From Oceanirhabdus sp942490885 (GTDB lineage Bacteria; Bacillota; Clostridia; Clostridiales; Clostridiaceae): a stretch of 64,000 nt of DNA. The position numbers and the translations under genes were made by a program. The notes under the pieces are model-generated. The model made no database searches and was not told where the DNA came from. It was given only the letters and a program-made list of their open reading frames with translations. Where the stretch lies: the NCBI GenBank assembly GCA_942490885.1, contig CALNYT010000002.1, positions 5,022,001-5,086,000 of the forward strand. The letters run 5' to 3'. Every line of letters begins with the position of its first letter. Within the stretch, counting starts at the first letter, position 1. Shown piece after piece: positions 44,634 through 54,267 of this stretch.

Positions 44634-45596
44634 TTAGTATCCTTCTTTCATATCTACTTTATTAATAACTTCTCGTCCCTCTTTATATCTTCTAAGGTTT
44701 TCAATTATCCCTTCAAATCTTCTCTCATTCCTCATTTCAGACATCCAACTATTATGAGGAGATATTATTACATTTTCTAAATTCCATAATTCATTGTCTG
44801 GTGACAGCGGTTCTTCATAAAATACATCTAATGCCGCACCCTTTATTTTTCCATTCTTAACGTTTTTTATTAAGTCTGGTTCATTTACAACCATACCTCT
44901 TGATACATTAATAAAGAAAACTCCATCCTTCATCTTAGAAATAAAATTATTATTGATTAACTCATGTGTTTCTTCTGTGTAAGGAAGTGTACAAATAACA
45001 ATATCACATTTTCCTATTTCCTTATGCACATCTTTTAGAGGATAACATAATTCCATATTATCAACTATTCTTCCATTTGTATTGAATCCTATTCTTTCAA
45101 CACCAAATCCTTGAAGCCTTTTAGCACCCTCTTGAGCTAATGTTCCTGTACCTAGAAATCCTACTTTTTTACCATAAACCTCTAAACACCCTTTATTCAT
45201 CTTCCATTTTTTATCCTGTTGCTGCCTAAAAAGCTTATTAGTATTTTTCATCAAATTAAGTATGCTCATGACAATCCATTCACCAATAGGGATACTATAG
45301 CCCCCCTTATTATTGCTTACCACAATATCCTTGTTTAGTTTATCTCTTGGAACTTGATCTATTCCAGTACTAGATAATTGTATTAATTTAAGTTTGTCTA
45401 ATTTACTTATATCTAAATTTTTGAAAGGATTATAACATACAAGTACCTCAATATCTTTAAGTTCTTCCTCATTAAATTCTGCCTCTTCTCTTAAATGTAC
45501 AATTTCATATCCCAGATCTCGAATTAGATTGAACTTTTCTTGTCCATAGTCATGAGTAAACAATACTTTTGTAATAATAATCACCTCATTCAACAA
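44634..45596 (-). CDS. D-isomer-specific 2-hydroxyacid dehydrogenase
   Basis: The ~315-residue NAD-dependent dehydrogenase has the Rossmann motif GFLGTGTLAQEGA (~145) and the catalytic residues in NVSRGMVVNE (Arg), YEEP (Glu) and SPHNSW (His). The family reduces 2-keto acids or oxidises 3-phosphoglycerate; the substrate cannot be read from sequence. The start is unclear: TTG 45596 has no ribosome site, whereas AGGTGA at ~45582 points to a rare ATT just upstream of TKVLFTHD. Confidence 0.88.
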   Translation of the reverse strand: MLNEVIIITKVLFTHDYGQEKFNLIRDLGYEIVHLREEAEFNEEELKDIEVLVCYNPFKNLDISKLDKLKLIQLSSTGIDQVPRDKLNKDIVVSNNKGGYSIPIGEWIVMSILNLMKNTNKLFRQQQDKKWKMNKGCLEVYGKKVGFLGTGTLAQEGAKRLQGFGVERIGFNTNGRIVDNMELCYPLKDVHKEIGKCDIVICTLPYTEETHELINNNFISKMKDGVFFINVSRGMVVNEPDLIKNVKNGKIKGAALDVFYEEPLSPDNELWNLENVIISPHNSWMSEMRNERRFEGIIENLRRYKEGREVINKVDMKEGY

Positions 45597-45614
45597 ATTT
45601 AATATATAACTTAA

Positions 45615-45652
45615 CTCCTGTTAGAAAGAGTATTTATTCTTTCTAACAGGAG
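45615..45652. terminator. Terminator of the M16C protease gene
   Basis: CTCCTGTTAGAAAGA...TCTTTCTAACAGGAG lies seven nt after the protease stop. Confidence 0.75.
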
Positions 45653-45659
45653 CATGTTT

Positions 45660-48587
45660 TTATTCAAATACAGTTACAATGTTATTGAATAGATCTTCAT
45701 TTTTATTAATTTTTCCTTCATTACCCATTACACAGTAGAAACCTTTGCTCATAACATCTTCATAAATTGAAGCTAGTTCTTTGATGTCTTCTTGAGTTGT
45801 TGATAAAATTTCTTCTCTTTCCTTTTTATAATCATCATATGTTAGACCTTTTATATAGTCTGCAATAGCTTTTTCCCCTTTAAGAACTGGTGATAATGGT
45901 GAATCCATCTCACTTATAGTTCCAATAATGTATTTTCTCATTTCCCTATCATCAATATCAATGTCCTTTAAATACTTATATGTGTTATCATACGCATCCA
46001 GTGTTTCTTTAAGATTTGGATCTCTATAAGATGTAAATATTAAACTTCCAGCCCTAGTTAATCTCACCATACATCCGTAAGCTCCACCTTGTACACGCAC
46101 TTTATTCCATAGATAATCTATACTTGTAACTTTCTTTAATACCTGAAGTTTTCCAGTGTACTTATTACCTAGTTTTATATAATTATATCCTTTTGCAACA
46201 TATTGAACATTACCTGGTGTTTTTAATGCTTCATTATCTTTTAACTCTTCAAACTTATATTCTTTCTGAGTTATCATTGTATTATTAAGTCCAGCTAATA
46301 ATTCATTAATATTGTTCTCAATAATTCTATACTCTTCATTCTCACAAGTTATGCTTATTAATAATCCATTTTTATTTAAGATGCTTTTTGCACAACTTTT
46401 TAGTTTTGCTTTTATTTCTTCTTTCATAGCATCAAAGTTCTTTTCTAAATTACATATAAACTTATATAAACTAATTCCAGATACCATCTCATGATATTTT
46501 CCAGCTGGTGAGAAGTAGGATAATACTCTGTTAGCAGCTACTGTATGACCTCTATCAAATATAGTCATTTCTAATCTTGATTTTAATTCAGATAATAGTT
46601 CTTTTATTCTCTTATCATCATCAAATTTAGATGTAAGTATTATCTCTTTAATTAAGGAAATCATATTTGGTATTTTATCACTTAATGCTTTTGCTCTAAC
46701 AGAGAATTTTGGATAAAATATATGATCGTCTCCATCTTTAGAATAACTCTCAGTACTGAATCTAATACCACCTGTATTAATATTTATATCATTAGATAGT
46801 TTTGAATAATGCTTATCTTCCGTACTCACTTTTCCTAGAATTGAACCAAGTAATGCTACATATTGAACATCCTCTTCTTCAACAACACTGGAATCAAATA
46901 ATAAATGTAAATATGCTATCTTGCTAGTGAATACCTCTTGGTATAATACCTTTGTTCCATCAATTTCTTTTTCTACTTGAGGTATATCTTCTGGTTCTGT
47001 TGGAATATCCTCTAACTCTATTAATGGAATTGTACTTAATGCCTCCTTACTATCTGGAGTCATCTGTCTTTCTAAAAGCTTGTTAGTTCCTTTTACAATA
47101 TTATTAATTTCTTCTTCGGATAAACTATCTTTATACTCATCTAACTTAGTTTGTATCTCTTCTGAATGTTCTTCTGCCATTCCCTTTTTAGGGTTCAGCA
47201 TTAATAATGATCCGTGTTTATTATCTAAAATATATTTCTGGATTAACCCTTCGAAATATCCATTTTTACTCTTCTCTTTAATACTTTGAAGCTCATTTTC
47301 ATATTTCAAGTGCATCAATGGGTCTGCTTCATATAACCAGCTATCCATACATTTAATTGCATATAATAATCCTTTTGATAATCCACCCATTTCTGATTCT
47401 CTTAATTTGAATTCATTTATATTAATACTAGCCTCGATTAGATCTTTATCTATACCCTTCTCAACTAAATCCTTTAATGTATCATAAACAACTTTCTTAA
47501 ATTCTTCTGCTTTATCTCTATCTGAATTCTTCAATATTATTGATAATACAGGTTGAATTACTGAATTATTATAGCTTCCAAATACATCTTTACCTAGATT
47601 AGCATCTACTAATGCTTTTTTAAGTGGTGCTGCTGGATTTTCAAGAAGCATGTATTCAAGAATATCCATTCCTAGTACCAATTCTCTATCTGTTACTTCC
47701 CCTACAACATAGTTCAAACTTAGATATGTTTTTTCCTTATCATCATCATCTGCTGATATTGAGTAATCAACCTCAACATTTTGTATTTCTTCATATGACT
47801 GCTGTTTCTCAATGTGGGAATCTATATCTAATTTATCAAAGTTATTAAGATATTCTTCGTTTATAAATTTCAACTGTTCCTGTATATCTCCATCTCCATA
47901 AAGGAATATATAACTGTTTGATGGGTGATAGTATTTTTTATGGAACTCTTCAAACTGTTCTTGTGTTAAATCCGTTATAAAGTCAGGATCACCACCTGAT
48001 TCATTAGCATATATAGTATCCTTAAGGACTGATTCTTCTATTTTTCTATGCAATACTCCTTCTGGTGATGAGAATGCACCCTTCATTTCATTATAAACAA
48101 CACCTTTATATGTTAACTTATCTTCTTTCTTTTCAAGATGATAATGCCAACCTTCCTGCATCAATATTTCTGGAATTTCATGTAGATTAGGATAAAATAC
48201 TGCATCTAAATATACATCCATGATATTGAAAAAATCCTTATCGTTTCTACTAGCTATAGGATACATTGTTTTATCTGAAAAAGTCATAGCATTCAAAAAC
48301 GTATTAAGGGATCCTTTCATTAATTCTACGAATGGTTCTTTAGTAGGAAACTTCCTAGACCCACATAAAACAGAATGTTCTAGGATATGTGGTAATCCAG
48401 TATGATCTTCTGGTGGTGTTCTAAAAGATATTGAAAATACCTTATTATCATCATCATTAAATAAACTTAATAATCTAGCTCCCGTTTTTTCATGTTGAAA
48501 TAATCTAGATATTGAATTTGTTTCCTCAACATTCTCTTCTCTCAATAACTTAAATCCATTATATGTTTCATTGATTTTGAAAGTCAT
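45660..48587 (-). CDS. M16C-type (presequence protease-like) zinc metallopeptidase
   Basis: The 975-residue protein is full length for the insulysin/PreP M16C group. It has the inverted zinc motif HILEH (~67-71, in TGLPHILEHSVLCGS) with downstream Glu (YNEMKGAFS) in the first half and a non-catalytic second half (AGGAYGC-like GGAYGCMVRL). Such enzymes degrade short unstructured peptides inside the cell. No signal peptide is present. GGGAGAG precedes the ATG. It is monocistronic. Confidence 0.93.
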   Translation of the reverse strand: MTFKINETYNGFKLLREENVEETNSISRLFQHEKTGARLLSLFNDDDNKVFSISFRTPPEDHTGLPHILEHSVLCGSRKFPTKEPFVELMKGSLNTFLNAMTFSDKTMYPIASRNDKDFFNIMDVYLDAVFYPNLHEIPEILMQEGWHYHLEKKEDKLTYKGVVYNEMKGAFSSPEGVLHRKIEESVLKDTIYANESGGDPDFITDLTQEQFEEFHKKYYHPSNSYIFLYGDGDIQEQLKFINEEYLNNFDKLDIDSHIEKQQSYEEIQNVEVDYSISADDDDKEKTYLSLNYVVGEVTDRELVLGMDILEYMLLENPAAPLKKALVDANLGKDVFGSYNNSVIQPVLSIILKNSDRDKAEEFKKVVYDTLKDLVEKGIDKDLIEASININEFKLRESEMGGLSKGLLYAIKCMDSWLYEADPLMHLKYENELQSIKEKSKNGYFEGLIQKYILDNKHGSLLMLNPKKGMAEEHSEEIQTKLDEYKDSLSEEEINNIVKGTNKLLERQMTPDSKEALSTIPLIELEDIPTEPEDIPQVEKEIDGTKVLYQEVFTSKIAYLHLLFDSSVVEEEDVQYVALLGSILGKVSTEDKHYSKLSNDININTGGIRFSTESYSKDGDDHIFYPKFSVRAKALSDKIPNMISLIKEIILTSKFDDDKRIKELLSELKSRLEMTIFDRGHTVAANRVLSYFSPAGKYHEMVSGISLYKFICNLEKNFDAMKEEIKAKLKSCAKSILNKNGLLISITCENEEYRIIENNINELLAGLNNTMITQKEYKFEELKDNEALKTPGNVQYVAKGYNYIKLGNKYTGKLQVLKKVTSIDYLWNKVRVQGGAYGCMVRLTRAGSLIFTSYRDPNLKETLDAYDNTYKYLKDIDIDDREMRKYIIGTISEMDSPLSPVLKGEKAIADYIKGLTYDDYKKEREEILSTTQEDIKELASIYEDVMSKGFYCVMGNEGKINKNEDLFNNIVTVFE

Positions 48588-48762
48588 ATTTATCTCTCCC
48601 TTTACATTTATGTGTATTGTAAAATAGTTTTGCTCTGAAATTATTACTTTTATACCATTATAACAAATTATTTATCTTATAGTAATTTATACCTATAATT
48701 TTTAATATTTATTACTCACTTTTATTATCTTGATTCTTGATGTAATTTATACAAAACTAAGA

Positions 48763-48819
48763 GGGACAGTTCTCAATGTTTTATGCTCTAACTACATTAA
48801 ATATTGAGAACTGTCCCTT
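48763..48819. terminator. GGGACAGTTCTCAAT palindrome, acting as terminator
   Basis: GGGACAGTTCTCAAT and ATTGAGAACTGTCCC form a 15-bp stem, followed by TTTATTAT on the plus strand. It lies between two minus-strand genes. Related sequences occur at 55926, 30461 and 38333. Confidence 0.75.
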
Positions 48820-48826
48820 TATTATG

Positions 48827-49801
48827 TTATTTAATCCATTTATCTTGCCTTTTAATTTTATCTTCTAATTCTTCTAAAGTTGGTGCTAATAACTCATATA
48901 CTAGATATTTTATCTCTAGAGATTCAATTAAATCATTAACTCTCTCATGCTCAAAAGGATCATGATAATCTATCTTACTAATGTGATCGTAAATGTTTTT
49001 AAATAACTCCTTAAATTCATGATTGCTTTTGGCCTTCTTCTCATTTTCTATAAACTCTTTCACATACTCACCTGATAAGGAGTAATTAAGATGCATTCCC
49101 TTTATATACTTCTTCATCTCATCTAATCCTTCTATTGTTTCAATAATATATTCTATGGCTTCGTCTTTATCCTTAATCTCAAGATTTGTATTTATCATAT
49201 GTCCTGTATCCAACATAAATCCAACTTTATCATAGTTTATTTTATCTATAATACTTTGCATATTATCTTTATTCTTAAGCTTAAGTCCTGGCCACCATAG
49301 GTTTTCTAATAATAACGTAAATTTGTATTCTTCTTCCCCACTAAAAATCTCATTAATTAAGTTGGCAGCTTCGTCAATTATCTCTTCATCACTATATGAA
49401 AATTCATATGTTAATGACTCATGCAAATCCACATGGCAAACATGAAAGACTACATATTCTACTCCTATTTCCTTAGCTGTCCTAAGTTCACTTTTGTAGT
49501 AATCAATGATTACCTGCTTGTGATTTCCTCCATATAACATACTTATATTTTCTTCAGTTTGGATTTTTGAAAGAAGCTTGTTTATGTCTCCTCTATAAAA
49601 ATCAATCCAAGTTGGATAAAACCTTAAATGCAATCCCTTAATAATATCCTTTGGAATTTCCTTTTCCTTCCATTGGTGAAATTGTATTATTTCAAATCCA
49701 TCTAAATTATATTTTTCAAGAAACTTTGTCATATTACTATGCTTGTATTCAAATTTTTTGAGATCCCCATCATAGTTTGAGATATTTAAAATTTTGTACA
49801 T
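48827..49801 (-). CDS. TIM-barrel sugar isomerase/endonuclease-like protein
   Basis: The 324-residue protein has the AP-endonuclease-2/xylose-isomerase-like TIM-barrel pattern: GLHLRFYP, YVVFHVCHVDL, LLLENLWWPG, GFMLDTGHM and KGMHLNYS, with His, Glu and Asp at strand ends as metal ligands. The reaction is unknown. It starts 14 nt after the corrinoid importer ATPase and probably belongs to that operon, so it may act on an imported ligand or cofactor. Confidence 0.8.
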   Translation of the reverse strand: MYKILNISNYDGDLKKFEYKHSNMTKFLEKYNLDGFEIIQFHQWKEKEIPKDIIKGLHLRFYPTWIDFYRGDINKLLSKIQTEENISMLYGGNHKQVIIDYYKSELRTAKEIGVEYVVFHVCHVDLHESLTYEFSYSDEEIIDEAANLINEIFSGEEEYKFTLLLENLWWPGLKLKNKDNMQSIIDKINYDKVGFMLDTGHMINTNLEIKDKDEAIEYIIETIEGLDEMKKYIKGMHLNYSLSGEYVKEFIENEKKAKSNHEFKELFKNIYDHISKIDYHDPFEHERVNDLIESLEIKYLVYELLAPTLEELEDKIKRQDKWIK

Positions 49802-49815
49802 TTATCCCCCTAATT

Positions 49816-50595
49816 TTAAATAGTATAATAATCTAACATATTTGTATATGGATTTATATAAACTTTGGTATCAATTCCATATGCTTTACTGATATTTTTC
49901 TCTGTAAGTACCTCGTGAGCTAATCCATCCTTTATTATTTTCCCATCCACCATTAGTAAAAGTCTACTACAATATTTAATCGCTGTTCTAAGATCATGAA
50001 CTGCAGCTATGACAGTTTTCCCTTTTTGAACAAGATCATAGGAATAGTTAAATAATTGTTCTTGATTTGAGATATCAAGACTTGCAGTTGGTTCATCCAA
50101 TAATATAATATCCGTTTCCTGTGTTAACACCTTTGAGAATAACACTCTCTGCCGCTCTCCTCCAGAAAGCTCATTAATACTTCTATCTTTGAATTGCAAT
50201 GTATTAGTATAGTTCATATACTTCTCAGCAATATTTTTATCATTTTTTGTGAAGCCTTTTATACCATTTAAGTACGGATATCTTCCCATTACTACTATAT
50301 CTATACAGGGAAAAGAAAAAGAAACACTAGTATTTTGGTTCATTAAGGCTATATTTCTTGCAATTTCTTTTTCACCTAATTCACTTAATAACTTGCCTTT
50401 AATCCGAACTGTTCCCTGGTTAACCTCATTAATTCCATTTAGAGCTTTAAGAAATGTTGATTTTCCTGCACCATTTGGTCCTATGAGTCCAATAAATTCT
50501 CCCTCTTTAATATCCACACTAATATTTTTTAAGATTCTTTTATTATTAATGTCAAAACTCAAATCTCTCACTTCAATTATATTGTTTTTAATCAT
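49816..50595 (-). CDS. btuD: Corrinoid/siderophore ABC importer ATPase (BtuD-like)
   Basis: The 259-residue ATPase has GPNGAGKST (Walker A), LSGGERQRV (signature), DIILLDEPTASLD (Walker B) and VHD. It belongs to the FecE/BtuD type. Its start overlaps the permease stop (ATGA), so the two are coupled. The cobalamin riboswitch at the head of the operon favours vitamin B12 or cobinamide as substrate over iron. Confidence 0.88.
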   Translation of the reverse strand: MIKNNIIEVRDLSFDINNKRILKNISVDIKEGEFIGLIGPNGAGKSTFLKALNGINEVNQGTVRIKGKLLSELGEKEIARNIALMNQNTSVSFSFPCIDIVVMGRYPYLNGIKGFTKNDKNIAEKYMNYTNTLQFKDRSINELSGGERQRVLFSKVLTQETDIILLDEPTASLDISNQEQLFNYSYDLVQKGKTVIAAVHDLRTAIKYCSRLLLMVDGKIIKDGLAHEVLTEKNISKAYGIDTKVYINPYTNMLDYYTI

Positions 50596-51653
50596 AAAGA
50601 AATCCCCTCTTTCTGAGCTCTTTTAAGAAGAAATATGAAATATGGTGCGCCTATAAGTGATGTAATTATGCCCACTCCAATTTCAGCAGGGCTAATCACA
50701 GTTCTAGCTATAAGATCACATACAACTAAAAATATAGCTCCTCCTATAGCACTTAGTGGAAGCAAAATCCTATTATCTGACCCAACTATCAATCTTAAAA
50801 TATGAGGTACTATTAAGCCTACAAATGCAATATTTCCACTAACACATACAGCCATTGCTGTAGTCATAGAACAAAAGAACAAAATCTTTTTTCTAATCCT
50901 ATTTGTATTTAATCCTAATGATTTAGCCTCTTCATCACCTAATAGTAAAATATTCAACTCCTTAGCAAAACTCATAAGAATAAGACTGAATATAACTATA
51001 GGCACAACTACTAGAGATACATGTTCCCATCTTCTATCTGCTAAACTTCCAATGGACCAAAATAGATATTCTCTTACCTGATGCTCTCCAATTTTAGTTA
51101 AGATTAAAGATGTAATAGATCCTAAAAAAGTACTTATAGCTATACCTGCTAGAATCAAAATAAGTGGTGGTACTTTCCCTTTTGATGCTGCAAGTTTGTA
51201 AATAGTGTATGATGCAATTAATGCTCCAATAACTGCAAATAAAGGCATGTAATATATTCCCCTACTTGTTAAACCTAAAGCAACGGCAATTATTGCCCCT
51301 AAACTTGCTCCACTTGAAACCCCAAGAACGCCTGGATCTGCCATTGGGTTTCTAAACATACTCTGCATTACCGCTCCACTAATACCTAATGCACCTCCAA
51401 CCAATATAGCTACAATTACCCTTGGTAGTCTCACATGAAAGATTATAGCTTCAAACCCTTTATTGGATAAATCAAATCTTCCTATTCCCATATTATTTAA
51501 TATTATTTTTACTGTTTCTATATATGGTACATTAACCGCCCCTATGGCTGTAGCTAAAATAATTGATCCCATTAGAAAAACTAAAAATAATACTATCATA
51601 AACTTTACATTCTTTTTATTTGCTCTAAATAACTCTTTCATGTTCTTACTCAC
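50592..51653 (-). CDS. btuC: Corrinoid ABC importer permease (BtuC-like, FecCD family)
   Basis: The 353-residue protein has about ten membrane helices and FecCD blocks (LPRVIVAILVGGALGISGAVMQ, NPMADPGVLGVSSGASLGA, GNIAFVGLIVPHILR). FecCD permeases carry iron siderophores, haem or cobalamin; the riboswitch points to corrinoids. It overlaps the ATPase gene downstream, and a stem-loop separates it from the binding-protein gene. Confidence 0.92.
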   Translation of the reverse strand: MSKNMKELFRANKKNVKFMIVLFLVFLMGSIILATAIGAVNVPYIETVKIILNNMGIGRFDLSNKGFEAIIFHVRLPRVIVAILVGGALGISGAVMQSMFRNPMADPGVLGVSSGASLGAIIAVALGLTSRGIYYMPLFAVIGALIASYTIYKLAASKGKVPPLILILAGIAISTFLGSITSLILTKIGEHQVREYLFWSIGSLADRRWEHVSLVVVPIVIFSLILMSFAKELNILLLGDEEAKSLGLNTNRIRKKILFFCSMTTAMAVCVSGNIAFVGLIVPHILRLIVGSDNRILLPLSAIGGAIFLVVCDLIARTVISPAEIGVGIITSLIGAPYFIFLLKRAQKEGISL

Positions 51654-51670
51654 CTTCTCCCTTATAGATT

Positions 51671-51706
51671 GAGCTGTGTAGTCAAATATTTGAATCTACA
51701 CAGCTC
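51671..51706 (-). terminator. Intra-operon hairpin between btuF and btuC
   Basis: GAGCTGTGTAG...CTACACAGCTC is an 11-bp stem in the 76-nt gap. It has no T run on the minus strand, so it probably shields the 3' end of the binding-protein mRNA and sets unequal expression. Confidence 0.55.
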
Positions 51707-51729
51707 ATATGGGTTTTTTGGGAAATCAA

Positions 51730-52734
51730 TTATTTAAATAAATCGCTATAGATTGCCTTAGCTAAATCTTCAACTCCATATACCATATACTGTGAAACAG
51801 AAGATATATGCTTTTCTTGTAACATATAAACTTTATTATTTTTTATTGCATTAACATCTTTCAAACTTTCATCATTTAATAATGTATCTGCAAAGTCTTT
51901 TGGATTACTCTCATCATAAGCATAACCAGGAACTATTATTACATCAGGATTTAGTTCAATTATCATTTCTTTTGAAATTTGAGCCCATAATTCAAGTCCA
52001 ATTTCTGAGGCTACATTTATTCCACCAGCTTTTTTAACTATATCATCAAATGTAGTTCCTTTTCCATTAGTTGAACCATAAGAATTATATGCTAATACTC
52101 TTACCTTCTCATCTTCTTTAACCGATGAAACCTTATCCTCTATTTCTGCTAACTTTGATTTCATATTATTTGTTATTTTAGCACCATTATCTTTTTCCCC
52201 AACTATGTTAGCAATATCTTCAATTATCTTGATTTGATCTTCTAATGTAGCTGCAGTACCGTATGCGTATACGTTTATACCTGCATCTTTAAGTTGCTGA
52301 ATTGTTTCTTTTGCAACCCAGTTAGGTACAAAAACTAAATCAGGATTTAACGAAATTATTGTCTCAACATTATTTTCAACCTTATTGAAATTCTTAGCAA
52401 CCTCTGCTATGTTTGAAACCTCAGCATTCTCAGCTATACTTCCTGATAATGCTGTTATGTTATCATGAGAAACTAACTCTACCAATAATTCATCTGTTCC
52501 AAGACTCATTGATATCATTTTTTCTGGTTTCTGTTCAATAACAACTTCTGTTCCTAGACTATCTGTTACTGTTATAGGATATTTGGCTTCATTATCTGTG
52601 TTCTTATCCTTCTCTTCTACACTATTCTTATTAGTATTTTCTTCTGTTTTGTTTTGATTATTATTTTGTCCACATCCTACAAAAAGTACTACCATCATAA
52701 GTGTACAAAATAATAAGCTTATTAACTTCTTCAT
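51730..52734 (-). CDS. btuF: Corrinoid ABC importer binding lipoprotein (BtuF-like)
   Basis: The 334-residue protein has a lipoprotein signal (KKLISLLFCTLMMVVLFVGC, Cys ~21), a low-complexity Asn/Glu linker and a class III periplasmic-binding-protein fold (PITVTDSLGTEVVIEQKPEK, NLDPDLVFV-like SLNPDLVFVPNW, LNPDVIIVPGY). This fold binds siderophores or cobalamin. It is the first gene of the operon behind a cobalamin riboswitch. Confidence 0.9.
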   Translation of the reverse strand: MKKLISLLFCTLMMVVLFVGCGQNNNQNKTEENTNKNSVEEKDKNTDNEAKYPITVTDSLGTEVVIEQKPEKMISMSLGTDELLVELVSHDNITALSGSIAENAEVSNIAEVAKNFNKVENNVETIISLNPDLVFVPNWVAKETIQQLKDAGINVYAYGTAATLEDQIKIIEDIANIVGEKDNGAKITNNMKSKLAEIEDKVSSVKEDEKVRVLAYNSYGSTNGKGTTFDDIVKKAGGINVASEIGLELWAQISKEMIIELNPDVIIVPGYAYDESNPKDFADTLLNDESLKDVNAIKNNKVYMLQEKHISSVSQYMVYGVEDLAKAIYSDLFK

Positions 52735-52796
52735 ATTACCCCTCCTAAATTTTATTGGGAAAGATATAGTGAATTACATGAATATTTCAATAATAA

Positions 52797-52826
52797 AGCC
52801 CTTTTAATTTTCATTAAAAGGGCTAA
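52797..52826 (-). terminator. Riboswitch expression-platform terminator
   Basis: AGCCCTTTTAAT-GAAA-ATTAAAAGGGCT followed by T-rich DNA, placed between the riboswitch and btuF. It would form when cobalamin is bound. Confidence 0.75.
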
Positions 52827-52869
52827 AAATATCTATATATTAAACATATACTTGTATTCCCATACCCTC

Positions 52870-53030
52870 CATCGTTCGTAGAGTTTTGTATAGATCATAT
52901 TAGGCAGATATCTGACTCAAGTTTCAACATGCTCATTTCCTTGGAAATATAATTGGATTAATGAACACTCCTCTCTTACAGTGGCGTGACCGTGTAGGCT
53001 TTTGACCTACTTCTCTTTTAATTATTGCAG
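52870..53030 (-). promoter_or_regulatory. Cobalamin riboswitch
   Basis: The minus strand holds AGTAGGTCAAAAGCCTACACGG, the B12-box-like GGTCACGCCACTGTAAG and the 3' module GAGTCAGATATCTGCC. These match the recalled consensus (GGUGAAAAUCC, CCCGCCACUGU, AAGUCAGGAGACCUGCCU). It is followed by a terminator and a binding-protein gene for corrinoid uptake. Confidence 0.9.
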
Positions 53031-53185
53031 TTATATTATTATCTACAATAAACCCGATGATTCAATATTAAATTTTATTTTAAGCATATTCAAATAAATA
53101 ACTAGTCAGTATACTAATCTATTTTTATACGCCTTATCTAATCACATTATACCTCATTGATATCTAATGTCAATAAAAATCAATT

Positions 53186-54154
53186 TTATTTTTCTGTATC
53201 TTCTTTGGACTTTTCATTAGACTTTTCATCAATAACCTGGATACTTTTCTTTCTTAATCTCCTATATGCAAAGTAACAAATTATTGCAAGAGGTATTATT
53301 ATAATCAAATACGGAATGAATGCAACAATAAATAATATTAACCATTTAAAGAACTCGCCAACTCCATCTACTGAGTTATTAAATGCTTTAACAATTTTTT
53401 CACCTAAAGTCTCTGGTGAGTCAATTATTTTTGTAACCTCAAAAACCTCTTCCATTTCTATAGTTATAGTTGCATAATCAACAAGATTACTCAATCTTCT
53501 TAAAGTAGTAATATTTCTTTCAATTTCATATCTAACATCTTGTAATTCCTTCTCAATTAAAATTATGTCTTTTAACTCTCCAGATTTTTTTAGTATATCT
53601 AATAATCTCTCTTCTTGAATCTTTAATGTCTTTACTCTAGCTTCTGTGTCATAAAACTGAACTGTAACATCTTCGCTAGTTGCATTCTGATTTAAAATAT
53701 GTGCAAACTTTTCAACTTCATTTTTAAATAACTCATAGTTCTTTCTAGGTATTCTAAACACATAGCGAGCATATCTCCTAGAATATTCATTTTTTACTCC
53801 TCTTCCTCTTAACTCCGATTCCTCTATATACCCTCCATATTTATCTACTCTACTTAAAATCGCATCTTTGTCCTCATCAAAATTAAGTGTTTCTATAGTA
53901 ATGTATTCTCTTAATATTATTTTTCTATCATTTCCACCATACTCTTGTTCTCCAGTATTTTTATTATTATCCATACTCTTGTCCATATTATTAGATTCAT
54001 TTTTACTTTCTTCAGCTACATCCATATCTGCTGTATCATATTTTGTGCTCTCTTCCTTTGCATTGTTTGCATCTTTTGATCCACAAGCGACTATCCCCAC
54101 ACAGCTTAAAGCTACAATTAAAAATACAATTAAATACTTACCCCATTTTTTCAT
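53186..54154 (-). CDS. DUF4349 lipoprotein
   Basis: The 322-residue protein has a lipoprotein signal ending VGIVACG (Cys ~24), a polar Asn/Glu/Lys linker, the DUF4349 core (IETLNFDEDKDAI, VDKYGGYIEESE, FRIPRKNYELF, TSEDVTVQFYD and a coiled coil ~165-215) and a C-terminal membrane helix (~268-290) with a charged tail. Function is unknown; the family is widespread in Firmicutes. It is monocistronic. Confidence 0.88.
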   Translation of the reverse strand: MKKWGKYLIVFLIVALSCVGIVACGSKDANNAKEESTKYDTADMDVAEESKNESNNMDKSMDNNKNTGEQEYGGNDRKIILREYITIETLNFDEDKDAILSRVDKYGGYIEESELRGRGVKNEYSRRYARYVFRIPRKNYELFKNEVEKFAHILNQNATSEDVTVQFYDTEARVKTLKIQEERLLDILKKSGELKDIILIEKELQDVRYEIERNITTLRRLSNLVDYATITIEMEEVFEVTKIIDSPETLGEKIVKAFNNSVDGVGEFFKWLILFIVAFIPYLIIIIPLAIICYFAYRRLRKKSIQVIDEKSNEKSKEDTEK

Positions 54155-54267
54155 ATTTTTTCCCCTTTCATAAACGTAGTGATGAGTTTTTATAGTGAAA
54201 CTTAAAACCCATCATCTATATAAATTATATACGTAAAAATATTCAAAAAAGTTAAGAAAATATTAAA

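Noticed and set aside
49816..52734. Importer assigned to iron siderophores
   Set aside because: The FecCD/BtuC families overlap, but the cobalamin riboswitch upstream makes corrinoids the better substrate.
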